6,367 nucleotides of DNA, taken from positions 1 through 6,367 of the forward strand of contig CADATR010000112.1 in the NCBI GenBank assembly GCA_902790885.1, in the 5' to 3' direction. The translations under genes and the position numbers were made by a program. The stretch's first letter is position 1. Every line of letters begins with the position of its first letter. Below the pieces are notes generated by a model, which saw nothing but the letters and a program-made list of their open reading frames with translations, was not told where the DNA came from and did not search any database. Source of the stretch: an uncultured Eubacteriales bacterium. Its GTDB lineage: Bacteria; Bacillota_A; Clostridia; Peptostreptococcales; Anaerovoracaceae. Below are positions 1 to 5,164 of this stretch, in pieces.

Positions 1-1
1 A

Positions 2-112
2 GCAGCACCTGCTGTCGCAGTACCTGCAGGCACACAGGTAGCTTTCAGCGGCGGAGTCGTTAAGCTCTACATCGCAGAGGGCAAGGACATCGCTATCGAG
101 TTCCCGGTATAG
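2..112 (+). CDS. C-terminal fragment of an unrecognised protein (5' end outside window)
   Basis: An open frame enters from the left edge and ends at TAG (110-112), leaving 36 residues. It begins with an Ala/Pro/Val-rich stretch (AAPAVAVPAG), which looks like a flexible linker. A short hydrophobic-alternating segment follows (VAFSGGVVKLYIAEGKDIAIEFPV) that reads as two or three beta strands. The other two forward frames hit stops within about 65 bases, and a strong intrinsic terminator lies 24 bases downstream, so this is very probably the true end of a gene. I do not recognise the family. A linker followed by a small beta-rich tail occurs in many unrelated proteins, so no function is assigned. 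Confidence 0.6.
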   Translation, partial: AAPAVAVPAGTQVAFSGGVVKLYIAEGKDIAIEFPV

Positions 113-135
113 TCCATAATTTTACAGAAACAGAG

Positions 136-187
136 AGGGCGGCTTTCCCGTATCCCGGCAGGGAGAAAGGAAACCGCCCTTTTTTAT
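136..187 (+). terminator. Rho-independent terminator after the upstream gene
   Basis: AGGGCGG (136-142) pairs perfectly with CCGCCCT (174-180). The stem extends inward by TTTCC (144-148) pairing with GGAAA (169-173), with C143 bulged. A run of six T (180-185) follows at once. The loop is long (about 20 bases). The position, 24 bases after the TAG at 110-112, fits termination of the left-edge gene and separates it from the MATE gene. Confidence 0.85.
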
Positions 188-198
188 TGTCTGCTTAC

Positions 199-227
199 TT
201 GCTTTATCAACTGCAATGATGCATAAT
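199..227 (+). promoter_or_regulatory. Possible sigma-A promoter for the MATE-ADH unit
   Basis: TTGCTT (199-204) and CATAAT (222-227) are separated by exactly 17 bases. They match the -35 and -10 consensus at 4/6 and 5/6 positions. The site lies just after the upstream terminator, and transcription would start near 234, about 45 bases before the MATE start codon. The match is moderate and the call rests mainly on spacing and position. Confidence 0.45.
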
Positions 228-279
228 AACGTGTTAGCTTTAAGGCCTGAAAAAGGACAGGGACAGAAGGGCTCATAAA

Positions 280-1653
280 ATGTGGAAGAAATTGTTTGAA
301 CCGGTAGATATGACGCAGGGCGATCCGGTTCGTCAGATAGTAAAATTCATGATACCTATGCTGATCGGCAATGTTTTTCAGCAGCTGTACAACACTGTTG
401 ACAGTATTGTAGTAGGCAAATATATAGGCGACAACGCGCTTGCAGCAGTAGGAAGCGCAGGCCCGATAGTCAATCTGCTGCTGGTGCTCTTCATCGGCAT
501 TTCGGTGGGCGCGGGCATAATGGTCTCTCAGTACTTCGGAGCCAAACAGAGGAAGGCTCTGTCCAGAACCATAGGCTGCTGCATAACCATGACCTTTGTG
601 GCATCTCTGATAGTGATGGTTCTCGCGCCGCTCATCACGATGCCGCTTCTTAAGCTGCTCAACACGCCTGACGAGATAATCGACTGGTGCGACGGATACC
701 TCAGGATACTGTTCCTCGGTATCGCGGGCTGCGCATTCTATAACATACTCGGAGGAGTGCTCCGCGGACTCGGTGATTCGGTTTCGGCCCTTCTGTATCT
801 TGTGGTAGCCACTCTTCTCAACATAGCCCTTGATATCTACTTTGTAGCTTCACTGAACATGGGCGTTTCAGGTGTTGCTCTCGCGACTGTCATAGCGCAG
901 GGCGTTTCAGCCGTGCTTTCATTCCTCAAGCTCCGCCGCAGAACGGACTGCTTCGATATGAAGGCAAAATATCTGGTCCCTGCACGCAAATATCTCAGTG
1001 AGCTCGTAAGACTCGGACTGCCTTCAGGCATCACTCAGGCAATATTCTCGCTTTCGATGGTAGTGGTGCAGTCGCTCACAAACAGTTTCGGACCGATGTG
1101 CATAGCAACGAACGTAATAGTAATGAGGGTAGACGGCTTCGTCATGATGCCTGCGTTCTCGTTCGGATCCGCCATGACCACATTTGCCGGTCAGAATATA
1201 GGAGCGGGCAGGCTCGACCGCGTCGAGAGCGGCTCAAAGAAGGGCACGCTCGTAGCCATGGCGACATCCGCTGTCATCATGGTCATAATACTTTTCTTCG
1301 GAAAATACCTGATGGCACTGTTTACGAATACAGATGAGCTGATAGAGCAGAGCTATCACATGATGCTGATACTCGGCATCGGATATGTGGCAATGGAAGT
1401 CACACAGTGCCTGCAGGGCGTGATGAGGGGAGCCGGAGATACGATGTCGCCGATGTGGCTGTCCATGATCTCCACCGTAATAATCCGCGTGCCGCTGGCA
1501 TATCTGATGACATGGATGACAAGGTCGCCGGAAAATCCGCACGGACAGTTCTACATGATGTTCGTGTCGCTGCTTCTCACCTGGCTGATAGGAGCCGCCA
1601 TGACATACGCGGTCTACAGGACAGGGCGCTGGAAGCGCAAGGCTTTGGTATAG
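280..1653 (+). CDS. MATE family multidrug/cation antiporter
   Basis: This 457-residue inner-membrane protein has the usual MATE length and about twelve hydrophobic segments, and would export organic cations or drugs against H+ or Na+. The N-terminal half carries LIGNVFQQLYNTVDSIVVG (residues 28-46), including the conserved Asp41, then SQYFGAK (83-89) and GGVLRGLGDS (158-167). The C-terminal half repeats the signature as AGQNIGAG (303-310) and LQGVMRGAGDT (378-388), the internal two-fold repeat expected of MATE proteins. The overall look is that of the Firmicutes YoeA-like branch of the DinF/NorM superfamily. ATG at 280 is supported by AGAAGG (265-270), nine bases upstream; Met11 is a less likely start. 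The alcohol dehydrogenase follows after 39 bases without a terminator, so the two are probably co-transcribed. The substrate cannot be told from sequence. Confidence 0.95.
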   Translation: MWKKLFEPVDMTQGDPVRQIVKFMIPMLIGNVFQQLYNTVDSIVVGKYIGDNALAAVGSAGPIVNLLLVLFIGISVGAGIMVSQYFGAKQRKALSRTIGCCITMTFVASLIVMVLAPLITMPLLKLLNTPDEIIDWCDGYLRILFLGIAGCAFYNILGGVLRGLGDSVSALLYLVVATLLNIALDIYFVASLNMGVSGVALATVIAQGVSAVLSFLKLRRRTDCFDMKAKYLVPARKYLSELVRLGLPSGITQAIFSLSMVVVQSLTNSFGPMCIATNVIVMRVDGFVMMPAFSFGSAMTTFAGQNIGAGRLDRVESGSKKGTLVAMATSAVIMVIILFFGKYLMALFTNTDELIEQSYHMMLILGIGYVAMEVTQCLQGVMRGAGDTMSPMWLSMISTVIIRVPLAYLMTWMTRSPENPHGQFYMMFVSLLLTWLIGAAMTYAVYRTGRWKRKALV

Positions 1654-1692
1654 TTTCTGAGAGCTGTATGATCACAGCAGGGGGTATCTGGA

Positions 1693-2910
1693 ATGGACAG
1701 CTTCAACTGGGAATGCAAAACTAAGGTAAGGTTCGGAACAGGCTGCGTCAAGGAGCATCTGGCACAGTTTGTCAGAGAGTATGCTCAGCCGGGATGCAAT
1801 GTGATGATAGGCTACGGCGGGGGCTCCGTAAAACGCAACGGAGCGTACGATGATGTGGTCTCCGTGCTGGAATCTCTCGGATACAGCAGGGAAGGCAGCG
1901 CTGCTGAGGGAAATCTCATCATAGAGTTTTCAGGCATAATGTCGAATCCTACGCTGGCCAAAATGAAGGAAGGCGCTGAGCTGGCTTCCGGAATGAACGC
2001 GGGGCTCATCATAGCTATAGGCGGAGGTTCGGTAATGGACTGCTGCAAGGCTGTCGCCGTACAGGCTGATTATGACGGAGACGCGTGGGAAGACTTCTGG
2101 ATGCTCGGAAAGCCGATCACTCATAACATCATCCCTTGCGGAGTCGTTGTGACCATGCCTGCGACGGGCAGTGAGGTGAACGGCTGCGCCGTACTCACAA
2201 ACGAGGAGACACACATAAAATGCGACAGGGATTATCCGGAAATGAACCCGCTCTTCGCGCTCATGGATCCGGCCTACACTCTGACCATGCCGCTGCGCCA
2301 GTTAAAGGCAGGGACCTTCGACATACTCTCTCATATAATGGAGACATACTTCAGCTTTCCGGCCGGAGATAACCCGGCGGATGATGTTTCAGAAGGCCTC
2401 ATGAGGGGACTCATAAGAGATTTCAGGGCGGCTCTCGCCGATCCTCAGGATCTTCAGGCCAGAAGCAACATCATGTGGACTGCTTCGCTTGCCGAGAACC
2501 GCATCATAAAGACAGGCAAAACGAAGGATTTTCAGGCCCACAACATGGAGCACCAGCTCTCGGCATACACGGACTGCAATCACGGTGAGGGACTGGCTGT
2601 GCTCCACCCGGTCTACTACAGACATATATATAAGGACGGACTGCCAAAATTCGTGAGCTTCGCTGAACGTGTCTGGGGGCTCAGCAGAGACGATCATGAC
2701 AGCGATGAGGCGCTGGCTCTTGCGGGCATAGACGCCCTTGAAGCCTTCATAAAGGAGGCGGGGCTGCCTTCAACGCTGAGGGAGATCGGCTTCGATGCTG
2801 ATGAGGAAAAGCTGCTTCCTGAGATAGCGGAGTCGTGCTTTATCTCGCAGGGAGCATTCAGACAGCTCACAGCAGAAGAAATACTTGAAATATACCGTGA
2901 GTGCTGGTAA
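1693..2910 (+). CDS. Iron-containing alcohol dehydrogenase (YqhD/BdhA butanol dehydrogenase type)
   Basis: This is a 405-residue cytoplasmic group III alcohol dehydrogenase that would interconvert aldehydes and alcohols using NAD(P)H. The N-terminal dinucleotide-binding half has YGGGSVKRNG (41-50) and IGGGSVMD (109-116), the two glycine motifs typical of the YqhD/BdhA branch. The C-terminal metal domain has FDILSH (209-214) and AHNMEHQLSAYTDCNHGEG (282-300). By comparison with YqhD and FucO the four metal ligands are Asp210, His214, His283 and His297, all present, so the enzyme should be active. ATG 1693 has AGGGGG (1679-1684) eight bases upstream. The gene ends 25 bases before a strong terminator. 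Members of this group serve butanol/ethanol fermentation or scavenge toxic aldehydes. The motifs do not separate these roles, nor NADPH from NADH preference. The partnership with an efflux pump leans weakly toward detoxification. Confidence 0.95.
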   Translation: MDSFNWECKTKVRFGTGCVKEHLAQFVREYAQPGCNVMIGYGGGSVKRNGAYDDVVSVLESLGYSREGSAAEGNLIIEFSGIMSNPTLAKMKEGAELASGMNAGLIIAIGGGSVMDCCKAVAVQADYDGDAWEDFWMLGKPITHNIIPCGVVVTMPATGSEVNGCAVLTNEETHIKCDRDYPEMNPLFALMDPAYTLTMPLRQLKAGTFDILSHIMETYFSFPAGDNPADDVSEGLMRGLIRDFRAALADPQDLQARSNIMWTASLAENRIIKTGKTKDFQAHNMEHQLSAYTDCNHGEGLAVLHPVYYRHIYKDGLPKFVSFAERVWGLSRDDHDSDEALALAGIDALEAFIKEAGLPSTLREIGFDADEEKLLPEIAESCFISQGAFRQLTAEEILEIYRECW

Positions 2911-2935
2911 AAAGCACCCGCAGATAACTGAAATG

Positions 2936-2967
2936 AACACGCTTCACTATGAGGCGTGTTTTTGTTT
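2936..2967 (+). terminator. Rho-independent terminator closing the MATE-ADH unit
   Basis: AACACGCTTCA (2936-2946) pairs with TGAGGCGTGTT (2950-2960): an 11-bp stem with one G-U pair and a three-base loop. It is followed by a T-rich tract (TTTGTTTG). It lies 25 bases after the alcohol dehydrogenase stop and before the next promoter, so it separates the two transcription units. Confidence 0.88.
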
Positions 2968-2980
2968 GTACAAAATTTGT
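2965..2980. repeat. Interlocking TTTGT/ACAAA palindromes upstream of the promoter
   Basis: TTTGTACAAA (2965-2974) is a perfect 10-base palindrome. Its right half is reused in ACAAA-A-TTTGT (2970-2980), a second palindrome with a one-base centre. Another TTTGT lies at 2961-2965. The elements run from the T-tract of the preceding terminator to just upstream of the promoter dyad. They could be an accessory protein-binding site, but in AT-rich intergenic DNA such short palindromes also arise by chance. Confidence 0.3.
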
Positions 2981-2982
2981 AG

Positions 2983-3021
2983 TTGACTGCAAAAATAATT
3001 GACGGTGCATTTTTGGGTCAA
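2983..3021. promoter_or_regulatory. Imperfect inverted repeat over the promoter, candidate operator
   Basis: The left arm TTGAC-TG-CAAAAAT (2983-2996) is mirrored by the right arm ATTTTTG-G-GTCAA (3009-3021). All 12 bases outside the two- and one-base interruptions pair, and the central spacer is 12 bases. The dyad flanks the -35 box (2999-3004) and runs up to the -10 box, so a bound protein would block RNA polymerase. A TetR-type repressor is encoded in the transcript this promoter would make, so autoregulation is the simplest reading. That link is inference; the symmetry itself is directly visible. Confidence 0.5.
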
Positions 3022-3027
3022 TATAAT
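2999..3027 (+). promoter_or_regulatory. Strong sigma-A-type promoter for the MFS-TetR-aminotransferase unit
   Basis: TTGACG (2999-3004, 5/6 match to the -35 consensus) and TATAAT (3022-3027, perfect -10) are separated by the optimal 17 bases. Transcription would begin near 3034, giving a leader of about 50 bases before ATG 3084. The site follows directly after a terminator and precedes three genes without another evident terminator. It is the best promoter in the window, and being embedded in a dyad suggests it is normally repressed. Confidence 0.85.
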
Positions 3028-3071
3028 ACATTTATAAGGGAAATTTGTTTTCTGATAAGGGTATTGCAAAT

Positions 3072-3079
3072 AAGGAGGG
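3072..3079 (+). promoter_or_regulatory. Ribosome binding site that fixes the MFS start
   Basis: AAGGAGGG (3072-3079) is a near-perfect Shine-Dalgarno sequence four to five bases before ATG 3084. It lies inside the extended reading frame that could begin at TTG 3045. This favours ATG 3084, since the TTG has no comparable site and lies only about 11 bases from the predicted transcription start. Confidence 0.85.
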
Positions 3080-3083
3080 CTGT

Positions 3084-4478
3084 ATGAAAAAGAATGACAC
3101 ATTAACTCCGCTACGTAAACTCGGCTACGAGTCAGGTATCGGCTCCGAATCGATCGTTTACAACATGTTCTATGTTTACTTTATACTGTTCCTGACTACA
3201 GTCGCAGGGATCAATCCGGTGCTCGCCGGCACTATCTCACTGATATCAGTGCTGGTAGACGCTGTCACAGACCCTCTGATCGGCTGGATATGCGACAAAC
3301 CGGGGGCGGACATGAAGAAGTACATGCTCGTCGGCGGAGTGTTTACAGGCATACTTCTCGGACTTACATTCATCGTCGTTCCGGGAAGCCAGGCTGTCAA
3401 ATTCATATACTATACAGTCGTATCCTCGATAATGTGGGTATCGTACACAGCATTCTGCATTCCGTACTATGCCTGCGTAACACAGATGACAGATGATTAC
3501 GATGAACTCACAAAGATAAGGGGAATATCCTCAATGATGAACGCTCTGTTCATATATGTAGGCGCGGCGCTTCCTTCGGTATTCGTCGGTGTCTATATCG
3601 GAGCGCTCAGCGAGCAGACCGCATGGACTGCAGCGGCTTTCTCGATCGGCGCTCTTTCGATCATCTTCGGAGTCATCAACTACCTGTCCATCAAGGACGT
3701 CAGATTCATCAAGAAGGCTGTTGAAGAAGAGAACGACGGCATCCTCAGGACTTACGCAGACCTCATGAAGCTGAAGCCTATGAAGTGGTTCATCCCATGG
3801 ATCTTCTTCATGCTCTTCGCCAATGCGATCGCCACTGCGAACGTCGAGTATGTGATCATCTACAAGGCAAACCTGCCTGCAACGGTTATCACTCAGACAT
3901 CAGCGATGACAGTCATCTGCTTCCTGGTAGGCTCGCCTATCCTGACATGGGTAGCGACAAAATGGGACAGAAAGCACGCTGTAATAGCCGGATACGTACT
4001 GTGCCTGATAGGCCTTGTGTTCTGCAAGGTAAAGGGCATCAGCAGCCTGGTCGACATATTCATCCTTCAGGGTGTTACCGGCCTTGCCTGCGTAGGATTC
4101 TGGTGCTTCTTCTATGATTTCTCATACGACCTTATCGAGCTCGATGAGTACAAGAACAGAAAGAACAGAGCGGGCTGCATCACTTCGTTCCCGCAACTGG
4201 TACAGAAGCTCGGAAACGCCGTAGGCCTCCAGGCGATCGGGATCGCGCTGGCAGCTGTAGGCTTTGATGCTGCAAAGGAAGTACAGGACGCATCCACACT
4301 GACAGGACTTGAGAACATATCGACGCTCTTTGTAGGCGCATGCCTGCTCATATCGCTCATATGCATGATCAAATATCCGGTAAACAAGGTGAAATACGCA
4401 AAGCTTCAGGCTGCAAATGAAAGAAGACGCAATGGAGATGTGGATTTCGATGATCCTGATCTCGATGAGATACTCTGA
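3084..4478 (+). CDS. MFS symporter of the GPH (MelB-like) family
   Basis: This 464-residue polytopic membrane protein has about twelve hydrophobic segments, a charged central loop (residues 205-230) and an acidic, hydrophilic C-terminal tail (447-464). The motif VDAVTDPLIGWICDKP (58-73) is the hallmark of glycoside-pentoside-hexuronide:cation symporters. Asp59 and Asp63 correspond to the MelB cation-site pair Asp55/Asp59. IPYYACVTQMTDDYDE (126-141) is the second family motif. In my by-eye alignment the two galactoside-contacting MelB aspartates are replaced (Asp19 by Ser23, Asp124 by Cys125), so an alpha-galactoside is an unlikely cargo while cation coupling seems kept. ATG 3084 is chosen over TTG 3045 because of the strong ribosome binding site. 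The next gene begins 79 bases downstream and encodes a TetR regulator, followed by an aminotransferase. Uptake of an amino compound or related acid is possible but unproven. Confidence 0.88.
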   Translation: MKKNDTLTPLRKLGYESGIGSESIVYNMFYVYFILFLTTVAGINPVLAGTISLISVLVDAVTDPLIGWICDKPGADMKKYMLVGGVFTGILLGLTFIVVPGSQAVKFIYYTVVSSIMWVSYTAFCIPYYACVTQMTDDYDELTKIRGISSMMNALFIYVGAALPSVFVGVYIGALSEQTAWTAAAFSIGALSIIFGVINYLSIKDVRFIKKAVEEENDGILRTYADLMKLKPMKWFIPWIFFMLFANAIATANVEYVIIYKANLPATVITQTSAMTVICFLVGSPILTWVATKWDRKHAVIAGYVLCLIGLVFCKVKGISSLVDIFILQGVTGLACVGFWCFFYDFSYDLIELDEYKNRKNRAGCITSFPQLVQKLGNAVGLQAIGIALAAVGFDAAKEVQDASTLTGLENISTLFVGACLLISLICMIKYPVNKVKYAKLQAANERRRNGDVDFDDPDLDEIL

Positions 4479-4544
4479 CCGCTGCCGCTGATCATCACAT
4501 GAGAGGCAGGTGAAACCATGTCAAAACTACTGAATGAAAAGGAA

Positions 4545-4550
4545 CGGAGA
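4545..4550 (+). promoter_or_regulatory. Ribosome binding site that fixes the TetR start
   Basis: CGGAGA (4545-4550) is seven bases before ATG 4558. The earlier in-frame ATG at 4534 has no purine-rich site at a suitable distance; the stretch before it reads AAAACTACTG. This selects the shorter product. Confidence 0.6.
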
Positions 4551-4557
4551 AAGCAAA

Positions 4558-5133
4558 ATGGGCAAACCGGGACTCGCTGAAAGAAAAAAGAACCGGAATA
4601 TGGAGATCGTAATGCATAACGCGCTCCACTTTTTTGAGGATAACGGTTATGACAACACGACGATCGAGCAGCTTTGCGATGCGGCAATGATATCCCAGTC
4701 CACTTTTTTCAATTACTTCGGTACCAAGGAAAAGATAGTGGAGCTGGTGATGAAGGACGGGCTCAAGGATTGCTATGAGTTCCGCGAAAAACTGCTTGCC
4801 GATAAAAACGGCCTGAATGGCTCGGCGAAGAAAATGCTGATGTTCATCTGCCGTGCAAACGACAAATACTGCAGAACTGTGAGCGTATTTCACAGGATAG
4901 CGCTGCAGAGGCAGGAATTCAGAGATATCGAAGAGGAGTACAACGCTCTTGGCGCGCAGATGCTGGAGGCGGAGTTTGAGAGCAGGGGGCGGAAATGCCC
5001 GCTCAGCAATGAGACTCTCAAGGTAATGCTCGGCGGCATCTTCGCTGAACCGATGCTGACGCTTCCGCCTGAGGAAGCCTGCGCGAAGATAAGGCAGACG
5101 GTATCCGAATTCCTCGACTACATATTTGAATAA
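4558..5133 (+). CDS. TetR/AcrR family transcriptional regulator
   Basis: This 191-residue cytoplasmic DNA-binding protein is of the usual TetR length. The N-terminal domain begins GLAERKKNRNMEIVMHNALH (5-24, helix 1) and carries the helix-turn-helix in TTIEQLCDAAMISQSTFFNY (34-53), continuing FGTKEKIVELV. SQSTFFNYF is the recognition helix. The remainder (about 65-191) is the variable helical ligand-binding and dimer domain, with no recognisable ligand signature. The start at 4558 gives the basic leader typical of the family; starting at 4534 would add eight residues. It lies 79 bases after the symporter and 31 before the aminotransferase on the same strand, so it is probably part of that operon. 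It is the likely binder of the dyad at 2983-3021, with the transported compound or its product as inducer. Both points are inference. Confidence 0.92.
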   Translation: MGKPGLAERKKNRNMEIVMHNALHFFEDNGYDNTTIEQLCDAAMISQSTFFNYFGTKEKIVELVMKDGLKDCYEFREKLLADKNGLNGSAKKMLMFICRANDKYCRTVSVFHRIALQRQEFRDIEEEYNALGAQMLEAEFESRGRKCPLSNETLKVMLGGIFAEPMLTLPPEEACAKIRQTVSEFLDYIFE

Positions 5134-5164
5134 GCAATAGTTATTTCTACAGGAGGCAACACAC

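Noticed and set aside
1407..1724. Forward open frame spanning the MATE-ADH junction
   Set aside because: It overlaps both real genes in another frame, and its sequence is a low-quality shadow of the MATE coding region.
2983..2988. TTGACT at 2983 as an alternative -35 box
   Set aside because: At 17 bases spacing the -10 position reads TGCATT, a poor match. TTGACG/TATAAT at 2999/3022 is far better.
3045..3083. TTG 3045 as start of the MFS gene, adding 13 residues
   Set aside because: It would translate straight through the AAGGAGGG ribosome site and begin only about 11 bases after the predicted transcription start. ATG 3084 is well placed.
4534..4557. ATG 4534 as start of the TetR gene, adding 8 residues
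   Set aside because: No suitable ribosome site precedes it, while CGGAGA is correctly spaced for ATG 4558, and the shorter N-terminus already has the basic leader usual in the family.
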